Source: Microbacteriaceae bacterium (GTDB lineage Bacteria > Actinomycetota > Actinomycetes > Actinomycetales > Microbacteriaceae). From it: a stretch of 64,000 bases of DNA. The translations under genes were made by a program, and so were the position numbers. Location of the stretch: the NCBI GenBank assembly GCA_019638805.1, contig JAHBTA010000004.1, forward strand, positions 62,001-126,000, given 5' to 3'. How positions within the stretch are numbered: position 1 is the first letter of the stretch; every line of letters begins with the position of its first letter. The notes beneath the pieces are model-generated. The model saw only the letters and a list, made by a program, of their open reading frames with translations, was not told the DNA's origin and did not search any database. This document shows, one piece after another, positions 1 to 7,798 of this stretch.

Positions 1-35
1 GTCGCGGTCGAGGTGCACTCGCCCACGGTCTGAGG

Positions 36-68
36 GTTCGCCGCTCGTTCACCTGCCGTTCACCGGTC
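36..68 (+). promoter_or_regulatory. PHO box upstream of pstS
   Basis: Three 11-base direct repeats occur in tandem: GTTCGCCGCTC at 36, GTTCACCTGCC at 47 and GTTCACCGGTC at 58. Eleven-base GTTCACC units are the known binding pattern of the response regulator PhoP in actinobacteria. The array lies about 90 bases upstream of pstS, so phosphate-starvation activation of the pst genes is expected. The pattern is seen directly; the regulator itself is not in this window. Confidence 0.8.
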
Positions 69-159
69 CCGCCGAGGCTGGTCACGTGCTGTTCGTAGCT
101 TTCTGTCGAGCCCGGTTCGGGCTCACCCGAACACACCAAGATGTCCCGAAGGGAACACA

Positions 160-1245
160 GTGAAGATCACCCGCTTCGGCGCCGTCGGCGCCATCGCGCT
201 CGCGGGGGCCATGGCCCTCAGCTCGTGCGCCGCGAATGAGGGCGGCACCGGCGACGAGACCGGCAGCGACCTCAACGGCACCCTGGTCGGCGCGGGCGCG
301 TCGTCGCAGGGCTCCGCCCAGGAGGCCTGGATCGCCGCCTTCCAGACGGCCAACCCCGGCGTCGACATCACCTACGACCCGACCGGGTCGGGTGCGGGTC
401 GTGAGACCTTCATCGCCGGCGGCTCGGACTGGGCCGGCTCGGACTCGGCCCTGAACGACGACGAACTGGCCGGAGGGTTCGGCTCGTGCGCCGAGGGCGC
501 CACGGCCTACGACCTGCCGACCTACATCTCGCCGATCGCGGTCATCTACAACGTCGAGGGCGTCGACTCGCTCAACCTCGACGCTGCGACGCTCGCCCGC
601 ATCTTCAAGGGCGACATCACCTCGTGGAACGACCCGGCGATCGCCGCGCTCAACGAGGGCGCCGCGCTGCCCGACCAGGCGATCACCGCGGTGCACCGCT
701 CGGACGACTCCGGCACGACCAAGAATTTCGCCGACTACCTGAACAAGGTCGCGGGCGAGGTCTGGGACGCCGACCCGGCCGACGCCTTCCCGTACCAGTC
801 CGGTGAGGGCGCGCAGGGCACCTCGGGTGTCGTCGACGCCGTCACCAACGGCACCGGGACGATCGGCTACGCGGACGCGTCGAAGGCCGGCGGCCTCGGC
901 GTGGCGAAGATCAAGGTCGGCGACGAGTTCGTGACCTACACCCCGGAGGCCGCGGCCGCCGTGGTCGAGGGCTCGCCGCTGGTCGACGGGCGTGACGCGA
1001 ACGACATCGCGATCAAGCTCGACCGCAACACGACCGACCCGAGCCACTACCCGCTGGTCCTGGTCTCCTACAGCATCGTCTGCAGCGAGTACCAGGACGC
1101 CGCCCAGGGCGAGCTCGTGAAGGCGTACGTCGGCTTCATCACGAGCGCCGAGGGTCAGCAGGTCGCGGCCGAGGCCGCGGGCGCCGCCCCGCTGTCGGCG
1201 GACCTGGCGGCCAAGGTCGCCGCGGCCCTCGCGACCGTCAAGTAA
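160..1245 (+). CDS. pstS: Phosphate ABC transporter substrate-binding lipoprotein PstS
   Basis: PstS captures inorganic phosphate outside the membrane and delivers it to PstCAB. The protein has 361 residues. A lipoprotein signal peptide ends at lipobox LSSC (Cys23), followed by a low-complexity linker. The mature part has the PstS pattern: GAGASSQ near residue 46, DPTGSGAGRETF near 74 and HRSDDSGTT near 180, the phosphate-coordinating Ser/Thr loops. The GTG start at 160 is preceded by a purine-rich GAAGGGA. A strong hairpin separates it from pstC, a common arrangement that gives more binding protein than permease. The PHO box upstream predicts induction by phosphate limitation. Identification is secure from motifs and gene order. 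Confidence 0.96.
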   Translation: MKITRFGAVGAIALAGAMALSSCAANEGGTGDETGSDLNGTLVGAGASSQGSAQEAWIAAFQTANPGVDITYDPTGSGAGRETFIAGGSDWAGSDSALNDDELAGGFGSCAEGATAYDLPTYISPIAVIYNVEGVDSLNLDAATLARIFKGDITSWNDPAIAALNEGAALPDQAITAVHRSDDSGTTKNFADYLNKVAGEVWDADPADAFPYQSGEGAQGTSGVVDAVTNGTGTIGYADASKAGGLGVAKIKVGDEFVTYTPEAAAAVVEGSPLVDGRDANDIAIKLDRNTTDPSHYPLVLVSYSIVCSEYQDAAQGELVKAYVGFITSAEGQQVAAEAAGAAPLSADLAAKVAAALATVK

Positions 1246-1257
1246 CACGCTCAGCAC

Positions 1258-1309
1258 CTGTCGGGCTGCGCTCCCCGTGCCGGTTGCACGGGGGGTCGCA
1301 GCCCGACAG
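1258..1309 (+). terminator. Hairpin between pstS and pstC
   Basis: A 13-base perfect stem (CTGTCGGGCTGCG at 1258 with its complement at 1297) encloses a second 8-base stem (CCCCGTGC at 1273, GCACGGGG at 1286). No T tract follows, so it may be a partial terminator or an mRNA 3'-stabilising structure that raises pstS relative to pstCAB. Confidence 0.7.
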
Positions 1310-1362
1310 ACTGAGCCGCACCGCCCCACTCCCACTATCGAGCGAGCAGGACGACACCCCGC

Positions 1363-2301
1363 ATGACCACCGCCCCGGCCCGGATCCGCGCGAAGCAGCG
1401 GCCCGCCGACCGGATCTTCCGCGGAAGCGCCACACTCGCGGGCGGCCTCATCCTGATCATCCTCGCCGCGGTCGCGATCTTCCTCATCGCGCAGAGCATC
1501 CCCGCCTTCGTGGTCGACCCGGCCGAGATCAAGGGGTCGCCGGACAGCTTCTGGACCTTCGTCGGACCGCTCGTCTTCGGCACCGTCTGGGCCGCTGCCC
1601 TCGCCCTCGTCATGGCGGTCCCGATCGCCGTCGGCATCGCACTCTTCATCTCGCACTACGCACCGCGCCGGTTGGCGCAGAGCCTGGGCTACGTCGTGGA
1701 TCTGCTCGCCGCCGTGCCCTCCGTCGTCTTCGGACTGTGGGGCGGCCGGGTCCTCGCTCCCGCCATCCAGCCGCTCTACGACTGGCTCGTGACCCATCTG
1801 GGCTGGATCCCGCTCTTCGCCCCGCCGGTCTCGGGAACCGGCCGCACCATCCTCACGGTCGCGATCGTGCTGGCGGTCATGATCCTGCCCATCATCACGG
1901 CGCTGTGCCGCGAGGTCTTCCTGCAGACTCCGCTCCTCCACGAGGAGGCCGCGCTCGCCCTGGGCGCCACGCGGTGGGAGATGATCCGCATCGCGGTGCT
2001 GCCGTTCGGGCGGTCCGGGATCGTGTCGGCGGCCATGCTCGGACTCGGGCGAGCCCTCGGCGAGACCATGGCAGTCGCCATGGTGCTCTCGCCCGCCGCG
2101 GTCATCACCTTCGTGCTCACGAGTTCGCAAAACCCCTCGACCATCGCCTCCAACATCGCGCTCAACTACCCCGAGGCGCACGGCATCGGGGTCAACGTGC
2201 TCATCGCGACGGGCCTCATCCTGTTCGTCATCACGTTCCTGGTGAACTCGATCGCGCGCTGGGTGGTCAACCGCCGCAAGGACTTCTCGGGAGCCAACTG
2301 A
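1363..2301 (+). CDS. pstC: Phosphate ABC transporter permease PstC
   Basis: PstC is one of the two membrane subunits of the phosphate importer. The 312-residue protein has a first membrane segment near residues 27-47 ([19 protein letters not shown]) and several more after it. It contains the cytoplasmic permease loop [22 protein letters not shown] near residues 192-214, which contacts the ATPase PstB. The stop codon overlaps the pstA start by one base (TGATG), indicating translational coupling. It follows pstS after the hairpin. Length and loop are typical of PstC. Confidence 0.95.
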   Translation: MTTAPARIRAKQRPADRIFRGSATLAGGLILIILAAVAIFLIAQSIPAFVVDPAEIKGSPDSFWTFVGPLVFGTVWAAALALVMAVPIAVGIALFISHYAPRRLAQSLGYVVDLLAAVPSVVFGLWGGRVLAPAIQPLYDWLVTHLGWIPLFAPPVSGTGRTILTVAIVLAVMILPIITALCREVFLQTPLLHEEAALALGATRWEMIRIAVLPFGRSGIVSAAMLGLGRALGETMAVAMVLSPAAVITFVLTSSQNPSTIASNIALNYPEAHGIGVNVLIATGLILFVITFLVNSIARWVVNRRKDFSGAN

Positions 2302-3359
2302 TGAGCGCGCCCATCGCCAACACCCTCACCGCGGGGAAGCTGCCCAAGTCCGCCCAGTGGACGCTGCTGGCCGGGTGCCTCGGGGTCTTCGTCATCGGCG
2401 ACTGGCTGCTGCAGAACGGCGACCCGAACTGGATCGGCGCCGTGTTGCTCGGCGTGGTCGCCTTCGTCATCCTGAACTTCGTCCTGGCTCTGCTCGTCGA
2501 GGGACGCCGACAGGCCGTGGATCGGCTCGTCACCTCCCTCGTGACCGCGGCGTTCGTGGTCGCGGTCATCCCGCTGGCCTGGCTGCTCGAGACCGTGCTG
2601 CAGTACGGGCTCGGCACCTTCCTCAACGGCACGTTCCTCAACAGCTCGATGCGCAATGTCGTCGGCGAGGGCGGTGGAGCCCTGCACGCGATCGTCGGCA
2701 CGCTCGAGATCACCGGGCTCGCAACCCTCATCTCGGTGCCCGTCGGGCTCATGACGGCGATCTATCTGGTCGAGTACGGGACGGGTCGCCTCGCGCGGGG
2801 CATCACCTTCCTCGTGGATGTCATGACCGGCATCCCCTCGATCGTCGCGGGGCTCGCCACCTACGCGCTCTTCGTCATCCTGCTCGGCGAGGGATCGAAG
2901 TCGGGCCTCGCCGGATCGGTTTCGCTGTCCATCCTGATGATCCCGGTCGTGGTGCGCTCGAGCGAGGAGATCCTCAAGCTCGTGCCCAACGAGCTGCGGG
3001 AGGCCTCATACGCGCTGGGCGTGCCCAAGTGGCTCACCATCCTGCGCATCGTGCTGCCGACCTCGCTCGCCGGGATCACGACGGGCATCATGCTCGCGAT
3101 CTCCCGCGTCATCGGCGAGACGGCGCCGCTGCTCGTGGTCGCCGGTTTCACCACGAGCATGAACTACAACCCGTTCGCCGAGCGCATGATGAGCCTGCCG
3201 GTCTTCGTCTACAACCAGTACGTCAGCCCGGGCACGGAAGCCGGGTTCTACATCGAGCGCGCCTGGGCTGGGGCGCTCACCCTCATCCTCATCGTCGCGC
3301 TGCTCAACGTCGTCGCACGCGTCGTGTCCTACTTCTTCTCCCCCAAGCTCCCCCGCTGA
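2301..3359 (+). CDS. pstA: Phosphate ABC transporter permease PstA
   Basis: PstA is the second membrane subunit of the phosphate importer. The chosen ATG overlaps the pstC stop by one base, giving 352 residues. This is longer than a minimal PstA because of an N-terminal extension with two extra hydrophobic segments (about residues 20-60) before the usual core. The core holds the permease loop [20 protein letters not shown] near residue 235 and the motif [12 protein letters not shown] near residue 262. It is followed by pstB after 20 bases. The extended N-terminus is common in actinobacterial PstA as far as I know. Function is secure. Confidence 0.94.
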   Translation: MSAPIANTLTAGKLPKSAQWTLLAGCLGVFVIGDWLLQNGDPNWIGAVLLGVVAFVILNFVLALLVEGRRQAVDRLVTSLVTAAFVVAVIPLAWLLETVLQYGLGTFLNGTFLNSSMRNVVGEGGGALHAIVGTLEITGLATLISVPVGLMTAIYLVEYGTGRLARGITFLVDVMTGIPSIVAGLATYALFVILLGEGSKSGLAGSVSLSILMIPVVVRSSEEILKLVPNELREASYALGVPKWLTILRIVLPTSLAGITTGIMLAISRVIGETAPLLVVAGFTTSMNYNPFAERMMSLPVFVYNQYVSPGTEAGFYIERAWAGALTLILIVALLNVVARVVSYFFSPKLPR

Positions 3360-3379
3360 GCCCGACCGAAGGCAGCACA

Positions 3380-4159
3380 GTGTCCAAACGCATCGAAGTC
3401 CGCGACCTCGACGTCTACTACGGCAGCTTCCTCGCCGTCGAGGGCGTCTCCCTGACCATCGAGCCGCGCACCGTCACGGCATTCATCGGGCCGTCCGGCT
3501 GCGGCAAGTCCACCTTCATCCGCACGCTCAACCGCATGCACGAGGTGATCCCGGGCGCGCGGGTCGATGGCGAGGTCATCATCGACGGCAACAACCTGTA
3601 CGGGCCGGGGGTCGACCCGGTGCTCGTGCGGCGCCAGGTCGGCATGGTCTTCCAGCGCCCCAACCCGTTCCCGACCATGTCGATCCGGGAGAACGTGCTG
3701 GCGGGTGTGAAGCTCAACAACCGCAAGCTCGCTAAACCGGACGCCGACGACCTCGTGGAGCGCTCGCTGCGCGGCGCGAACCTCTGGAACGAGGTCAAGG
3801 ACCGGCTCGACAAGCCCGGCTCCGGGCTCTCCGGCGGGCAGCAGCAGAGGCTCTGCATCGCGCGCGCCATCGCGGTCAAGCCCGATGTCATTCTCATGGA
3901 CGAGCCGTGCTCCGCCCTCGACCCCATCTCGACCCTCGCGATCGAGGACCTCATCGAGGAGCTCAAGCAGGACTACACGATCGTCATCGTGACCCACAAC
4001 ATGCAGCAGGCATCGCGGGTCAGCGACAAGACCGCCTTCTTCAACATCGCCGGAACCGGCAAGCCCGGCCGGCTCATCGAGTACGACGACACCACAACCA
4101 TGTTCAGCAAGCCGAGCGTGCAGGCCACCGAGGACTACGTCTCCGGCAAGTTCGGCTGA
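3380..4159 (+). CDS. pstB: Phosphate ABC transporter ATP-binding protein PstB
   Basis: PstB hydrolyses ATP to drive phosphate import through PstCA. The 259-residue length is normal. Walker A is GPSGCGKS near residue 36. The Q-loop region is FQRPNPFP. The ABC signature is LSGGQQQR near residue 152. Walker B is [13 protein letters not shown], and the switch histidine is in VTHN. The GTG start at 3380 is preceded by GAAGG about eight bases upstream. No phoU follows, and the operon ends here with a palindromic element downstream. Motifs such as [10 protein letters not shown] are specific to PstB among ABC ATPases. Confidence 0.97.
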   Translation: MSKRIEVRDLDVYYGSFLAVEGVSLTIEPRTVTAFIGPSGCGKSTFIRTLNRMHEVIPGARVDGEVIIDGNNLYGPGVDPVLVRRQVGMVFQRPNPFPTMSIRENVLAGVKLNNRKLAKPDADDLVERSLRGANLWNEVKDRLDKPGSGLSGGQQQRLCIARAIAVKPDVILMDEPCSALDPISTLAIEDLIEELKQDYTIVIVTHNMQQASRVSDKTAFFNIAGTGKPGRLIEYDDTTTMFSKPSVQATEDYVSGKFG

Positions 4160-4175
4160 GCACCCGGGTCGCCTG

Positions 4176-4272
4176 TGACCAAATGCAGGAGATTCTCGGG
4201 GATGCCGGGGCCGCCCCCAGCAAATCCTTGCGTTTGCGGCCACCCACCCTCAAGATCTCCTGCATTTGGTCA
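4176..4272. repeat. Palindromic intergenic element, copy 1
   Basis: An 18-base arm, TGACCAAATGCAGGAGAT, at 4176 is repeated as a perfect inverted copy at 4255-4272, enclosing 61 bases. A second element with nearly the same arms and almost the same size lies at 47481-47578, also just downstream of a gene. The interior differs between copies. It resembles REP- or MITE-type elements sitting at 3' ends and may also act as a terminator for pstB. Confidence 0.8.
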
Positions 4273-4296
4273 ACGCCGAGCGCCTATCCTCGGGGC

Positions 4297-4593
4297 ATGG
4301 GGTTCTTCGGCGACCTGGCGCGCGGCATCCGCGGCCTGCTCACCTCGCGACGCGGTGGCGGCGACGTTCGCGGTGACGACGGCGTTCGGGGTGACGGCGA
4401 CGCTCGCGACACGGCCGACCGCCGGAGGAGGCGGCCCACGCCGCTGGAGATGGCGGGGCCGGGGTTCGCGGCGGGCGGCCCGCGCGGGCGACGCGATGCG
4501 GCGCGAAGCATGGACGTCGACGAGGACGCGGCTTCGGGAGACCAGCCGGAACCCGATACGGAAGCCGACGCCGCGCCAGACGCCGAGGACTAG
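4297..4593 (+). CDS. Possible small charged protein of unknown function
   Basis: An open frame of 98 residues starts with ATG at 4297. It begins MGFFGDLARGIRGLLTS, which could form an amphipathic helix, and continues as an Arg/Gly/Asp-rich, probably disordered tail ending in an acidic stretch. There is no recognisable domain and no clear ribosome binding site. Long chance frames are frequent in such GC-rich DNA, so this may not be a gene. It lies between the pst palindrome and the minus-strand gene at 4776. Confidence 0.25.
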   Translation: MGFFGDLARGIRGLLTSRRGGGDVRGDDGVRGDGDARDTADRRRRRPTPLEMAGPGFAAGGPRGRRDAARSMDVDEDAASGDQPEPDTEADAAPDAED

Positions 4594-4707
4594 AGCCGAG
4601 CCGCAGAACGCCTCTCGGCGCATGGCCGCTCGAAGCGGCGAGATGTGGAGCCCGGGGTTACTGCGGCCCGGCTCCGACAGCATACGCGTCGCGTCGAGCG
4701 CGCTCGT

Positions 4708-4763
4708 GCACGCCAGCCGGACGGGCGGTGGCGCGATCGGCACGCCAGCCGGACGGGCGGTGG
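4708..4763. repeat. Short tandem duplication
   Basis: A 24-base unit starting GCACGCCAGCCGGACGGGCG occurs at 4708-4731 and again at 4740-4763, separated by 8 bases. It lies in the 180-base stretch between the doubtful small frame and the gene ending at 4776; I see nothing else there. Confidence 0.8.
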
Positions 4764-4775
4764 GGATGCGGGGCG

Positions 4776-5405
4776 TCAGTCGAGCGTGTCGGCACGCGCC
4801 AGGCGCGCGCACGTCGCAAGCTCGTCCGCCGTGATCGAAAGGCGCTGCGCGCGAGTGGTGAGCTCGCTCGCGCGGGCCGGGCTCGTCGGATCCTGATCGT
4901 CGGCGACGCTCAGCGCGCCCGCGGCGGTGACGCGGCAGAAGGCGGCAGCGCGCTCGAGCGCGTCGGGGAAGTCGCCGTCGAACGCCCCGCGCAGGATGCG
5001 GTCGGCCAGTTCCGTGATCTCCTGCGGTCCGGCGGGCAGGGCCGCGCCGGCGACGACCGGGTCGATCGTGGCGAGCACCTCGGTGCCGCGCTGGAAGAGC
5101 GTCGCGGAACCTTCCGGGTCCTGGCGGATGACGACCCGCACCAGGTAGATGCGCCAGAGCGCGCCGGGCAGGCTGGCCGCGGACGAGCGCGCCCACAGCT
5201 CGGCGAGTGCGTCGATGCCGTGGTCGTCGGTGTAGGTCACGAGCCGGTCGACGACCTCCGGGTCGCCGCTGCCGCGCGTGCGATCGAGCAGCAGATGGGC
5301 GCTGCGGTGGGCTGCGCGCACGATGGCGGCGGGATCCTCGCCCCCGACGAAAGCGTCCAGCGCCCAGCTCCCGAGCGTGACGGGGCGGTGGAAGTCGTCG
5401 GCCAT
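4776..5405 (-). CDS. Conserved actinobacterial protein of unknown function
   Basis: This 209-residue protein begins MADDFHRPVTLGSWALDAFVGG. It is soluble and mostly helical, with no signal peptide or obvious catalytic motif. Similar proteins are, from memory, found next to tRNA genes in related actinobacteria and are sometimes labelled as an RNA polymerase beta subunit, which nothing in this sequence supports. An upstream in-frame GTG at 5414 would add three residues; the ATG at 5405 is preferred. The gene runs divergently from tRNA-Lys, whose 5' end is 56 bases away. Its reality is supported by sustained coding character; its function is unknown. Confidence 0.7.
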   Translation of the reverse strand: MADDFHRPVTLGSWALDAFVGGEDPAAIVRAAHRSAHLLLDRTRGSGDPEVVDRLVTYTDDHGIDALAELWARSSAASLPGALWRIYLVRVVIRQDPEGSATLFQRGTEVLATIDPVVAGAALPAGPQEITELADRILRGAFDGDFPDALERAAAFCRVTAAGALSVADDQDPTSPARASELTTRAQRLSITADELATCARLARADTLD

Positions 5406-5461
5406 GCGCTCCACGGTACGCGTCTGCGCGAGGGGGCGCTCGCCATTACCCTGGGTGCGAC

Positions 5462-5534
5462 GGGCCTGTAGCTCAGTTGGTAGAGCATCGGACTTTTAAT
5501 CCGCGGGTCGTGGGTTCGAGCCCCACCGGGCCCA
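5462..5534 (+). tRNA. tRNA-Lys (anticodon TTT)
   Basis: A complete cloverleaf can be folded. The acceptor strand GGGCCTG pairs with CGGGCCC. The D arm contains GCTCAGTTGGTAGAGC. The anticodon loop is CTTTTAA with anticodon TTT, and the T arm is GTGGG-TTCGAGC-CCCAC. The discriminator base is A and CCA is not encoded. Its 3' half is the integration site of the island that follows. Confidence 0.97.
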
Positions 5535-5544
5535 CCCTCTTCTC
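5488..5544 (+). other. Attachment site, tRNA side (att)
   Basis: This 57-base segment runs from the anticodon stem of tRNA-Lys to ten bases past the gene. It is repeated at 13245-13301 with 54 of 57 identical bases. It is the likely core exchange region of the integrase at 7799-8932, and the tRNA gene remains intact. Confidence 0.85.
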
Positions 5545-5595
5545 GCCTTGTTTTTATAGGGCTGTTCAAGTTATCGGCGTCACGGCCGCCTGGGC

Positions 5596-5627
5596 GTGCC
5601 CACGGTTTGCCCACACTTTGCCCACAC
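5596..5627 (+). other. Putative integrase arm-binding repeats, left
   Basis: GTGCCCAC at 5596 is followed by two tandem 11-base copies of TTTGCCCACAC (5606-5616 and 5617-5627). The first 21 bases match the repeat at 13123-13143 at 19 of 21 positions and in the same orientation. The position 50-80 bases inside the att core suits arm-type sites of a tyrosine integrase. The repeat is observed; the binding role is inferred. Confidence 0.6.
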
Positions 5628-5709
5628 CGTGTGAGCCTCGTTGGGAGCCTGCCCCGCTTCCCCGGACACCTTGAGTGAGGCGATGATCGTCTCGGAAGGA
5701 GCCCGTGTA

Positions 5710-5994
5710 ATGCCTGCTGCTCACCCGCCGGAGTTTCGGCGTCGTGCCCTGGATCTGGTCGCGCAGGGCAACCCAGTCGGCCAGACCGCTCGTGATCTCG
5801 GGATCAGCGAATCCTGTCTGCGGAACTGGATGAACCGTGACGCGATCGACTCTGGCCGCAAGGCCGGCGTCACAACTGACGAGCACAAGGAACTCGTCGA
5901 GCTGCGTCGCCGGAATCGGGTGCTGGAGATGGAGATCGAGATCCTCAAGCGCGCTTCGGCCTACTTTGCCAGGGAGAACGTGCTCCCAAAATAG
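5710..5994 (+). CDS. IS3-family transposase OrfA
   Basis: OrfA is the DNA-binding half of the IS3 transposase. The ATG at 5710 is preceded by GGAAGGA (5694-5700), giving 94 residues. Residues 8-45 form a helix-turn-helix (PEFRRRALDLVAQGNP, then DLGISESCLRNWM). Residues 58-82 (ELVELRRRNRVLEMEIEILK) form the leucine-zipper-like coiled coil typical of OrfA. The frame ends CCA-AAA-TAG. The heptamer C-CCA-AAA allows a -1 slip into orfB, producing the full OrfAB transposase. An earlier in-frame ATG at 5683 exists but lacks this ribosome site. Confidence 0.93.
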   Translation: MPAAHPPEFRRRALDLVAQGNPVGQTARDLGISESCLRNWMNRDAIDSGRKAGVTTDEHKELVELRRRNRVLEMEIEILKRASAYFARENVLPK

Positions 5995-6041
5995 GGTTCC
6001 GGCTGGTCCAGGAGCTCGCCGCTGACGGGGTTCCCGTCGCG

Positions 6042-6866
6042 GTGGCCTGCCGGTTTCTGAACGTCTCCAAGTCCGGATACTACGAGTGGGCATCTCGTCG
6101 GCCATCGCCACGTGAGGTCGCGGACGAAGCGCTCACGGCGACGATCCGGAAGGTTCACCGCGACTCCCGAGGCACCTATGGAGCACCTCGAGTGCTGGCC
6201 GAGCTGCGGCTCGGGCTCGGCGTCCACGTCGGCAAGAAGCGTGTCGCCCGGCTCATGCGTCGCGACGGCCTCACCGGCGTCTCTCACCGTCGCAAGCGCC
6301 GCGGGTGGAAGCCGGACACGGCCACGCACGAGGATCTCGTGAAGCGACAGTTCCGAGCCGACGAACCGAACCGGCTCTGGTTCTGCGACATCACGCAGCA
6401 CCGCGCGAAGGACGGATGGGTCTACTGCGCCGCCGTCATCGACGCCTACTCTCGCCGCATCGTCGGCTGGTCGATCTCCGAACGGATCTCCGCCGAGATC
6501 GTCGTCGACGCCCTTGAGATGGCCCGCTGGCGACGCCGGCCTGAGCCTGGAACCGTGGTTCACGCCGATCGAGGAGCGCAATACACGTCCTGGCTCTTCG
6601 GCCACCGACTCCGACAAGCGGGCCTGCTCGGCTCGATGGGCCGCGTCGCCTCCAGCGTCGATAACGCGCTCATCGAGTCGTTCTGGTCAACGATGCAACG
6701 CGAGCTCCTCGACCGCTCCAGCTGGACATCGAAGACCGAACTGTCGTCGGCGATGTTCGAGTGGATCGAGGGCTTCTACAATCCGACCCGCCGGCACACT
6801 GCCCTCGGCAATCTCAGCCCCGTGGAGTTCGAACGACTTCAAATCACCGCCGCAACTGCGGCATGA
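6042..6866 (+). CDS. IS3-family transposase OrfB (integrase core)
   Basis: OrfB carries the DDE catalytic domain. As listed from the first ATG it has 274 residues, but it is probably made as a fusion. After a -1 slip at 5985-5991 the reading frame continues IGFRLVQELAADG and joins this frame without a stop. Residues 37-95 are the HTH_21 region (RKVHRDSRGTYGAPRVLAEL). The rve core contains the first Asp in WFCDITQ near residue 115, the second in VVHADRGAQYTS near 174 and the Glu in NALIESFWSTM near 209. All three catalytic residues are present and the frame is unbroken. Confidence 0.93.
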   Translation: MACRFLNVSKSGYYEWASRRPSPREVADEALTATIRKVHRDSRGTYGAPRVLAELRLGLGVHVGKKRVARLMRRDGLTGVSHRRKRRGWKPDTATHEDLVKRQFRADEPNRLWFCDITQHRAKDGWVYCAAVIDAYSRRIVGWSISERISAEIVVDALEMARWRRRPEPGTVVHADRGAQYTSWLFGHRLRQAGLLGSMGRVASSVDNALIESFWSTMQRELLDRSSWTSKTELSSAMFEWIEGFYNPTRRHTALGNLSPVEFERLQITAATAA

Positions 6867-6943
6867 TCAACACACCAGAACCGTCCGGGAAAGCGGGTCA
6901 GGCTCCTTGGGCACAAACGAGGCAGCTCGCCTAGGTTCTGGTC

Positions 6944-7459
6944 ATGTCCTTTTCGATCGATGGCCTTCGCGACTACGGCTTCGTCGGATTCGTTCCTTTT
7001 CGCACGTGGGATCGATCGATGGTTGGAGCACAGGACGCGGAGGGCGTCTATGCGATCGTGCGCTCAGCCAACCCGCCGTCGTTCCTCGAGGATGACGGAT
7101 CGAAGCCGCGCTCTAGATCCTGGTCTCGGTCCGAAGTCGCTGCTCGGTGGGTTCCCCGAGCCGAGATCCTGTACTTCGGAAAAGCACCTCTTCGAACGAA
7201 CCTGACGGACGGGGTAGCAAAACGGCTGGACGAGTTCCACAGCCATGGCTATCGGACCGGCAAGAGCCACTACGGCGGACGCCTGCTTTGGCAGTTGAAA
7301 GACGCTGCCGATTTGCTCGTGGCTTGGAAGCTGGTTCCCGTCGGCACGGCGGGCCTCGTCGAGAGCGGCCTCATTCTCGGGTTCGTAGACGAGTTCGGCA
7401 TGCCACCGTTTGCAAACGTAGGCGCCCCTTTGAGGGCCGCGAAAAAGATTGCGATCTAG
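6944..7459 (+). CDS. GIY-YIG-like protein
   Basis: The 171-residue protein has the spaced elements of a GIY-YIG nuclease fold. GVYAIV near residue 35 corresponds to GIY, and ILYFGKA near 76 to YIG. RTNLTDGVAKRLDEF near 85 carries the Arg-containing helix, and a later Glu in GLVESGLILGF (near 147) is followed by FANVGAP. The assignment rests on motif spacing only. Catalytic residues look plausible but the GIY is relaxed to GVY. It starts 34 bases beyond the IS right-hand duplication, with no obvious ribosome site, so expression may be affected by the IS. In an island it could be a nuclease for defence or restriction, or a homing-type enzyme; this is inference. Confidence 0.55.
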   Translation: MSFSIDGLRDYGFVGFVPFRTWDRSMVGAQDAEGVYAIVRSANPPSFLEDDGSKPRSRSWSRSEVAARWVPRAEILYFGKAPLRTNLTDGVAKRLDEFHSHGYRTGKSHYGGRLLWQLKDAADLLVAWKLVPVGTAGLVESGLILGFVDEFGMPPFANVGAPLRAAKKIAI

Positions 7460-7482
7460 GCAGCCGAGTGGCCGCGCTGACG

Positions 7483-7757
7483 AGCGGCGTCTTAGGCTCT
7501 GCCGAGGCTGGGGTCGATCCATACCCCCAAGAGCAATGCGAAGTTGACCACGGCCTGTAGCAGTACGAGATTGAAGAAGACCTTCTTCATACGCACCACC
7601 TCCTTCCGCATCTTCTTTCCCTTGGCTTTCGGCTCTCGGAACGTCCATGTGGACAGCACTTCGATCATCGCCTTCCAGGAGTCAACAACTGACACGATCG
7701 CACCGAGCCACGTTTCGAGCGTGAAACCCCAGCACAGGCACAACCTAAGACGCCGCT
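7483..7757. repeat. 275-bp cassette bounded by 31-base inverted repeats
   Basis: AGCGGCGTCTTAGG at 7483-7496 has a perfect inverted copy at 7744-7757. Similarity extends inward to 31 bases with 26 matches (7483-7513 and 7727-7757). The interior is less GC-rich and holds a small minus-strand membrane-peptide frame whose stop lies inside one repeat. I found no target duplication. It resembles a MITE-like or minimal mobile cassette. Alternatively the left repeat might act as a terminator of the preceding gene. Confidence 0.65.
7492..7590 (-). CDS. Small single-span membrane peptide
   Basis: A 32-residue peptide starts MKKVFFNLVLLQAVVNFALL. The ATG at 7590 is preceded by a near-perfect Shine-Dalgarno sequence, AAGGAGGTGG, five to six bases upstream. 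This is the strongest ribosome site in the area and the reason for choosing the start. One hydrophobic helix spans roughly residues 4-25. The same frame is open upstream to a TTG at 7743 (83 residues). The gene lies inside the inverted-repeat cassette, convergent with the GIY-YIG-like gene. Short hydrophobic peptides of this kind include type I toxins, but no antitoxin RNA can be claimed. Confidence 0.45.
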   Translation of the reverse strand: MKKVFFNLVLLQAVVNFALLLGVWIDPSLGRA

Positions 7758-7798
7758 TTTGAATTGTGCGTTGAAGCTAGCAGTCGCTTCACTCCCGC

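Larger units (their letters stand above)
5644..6906 (+). mobile_element. IS3-family insertion sequence, complete
   Basis: The element is 1263 bases with terminal inverted repeats. The left end begins GGAGCCTGCCCCGCTTCCCC at 5644; the right end at 6883-6906, read in reverse, matches it at 22 of 24 bases. A 3-base target duplication TTG flanks it (5641-5643 and 6907-6909). Inside are orfA and orfB joined by a CCCAAAA slippery heptamer at 5985-5991. All parts are intact, so it could still be mobile. Confidence 0.9.

Noticed and set aside
82..2181. 699-residue minus-strand open frame opposite pstS-pstC
   Set aside because: It is antisense to clear pst genes, Arg/Gly/Asp-rich and low-complexity, as expected from the complementary strand of GC-rich coding DNA.
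4270..5196. 308-residue minus-strand frame overlapping the gene at 4776-5405
   Set aside because: It is in a different frame from the better-supported 209-residue protein and consists of Arg/Ala/Pro-rich sequence.
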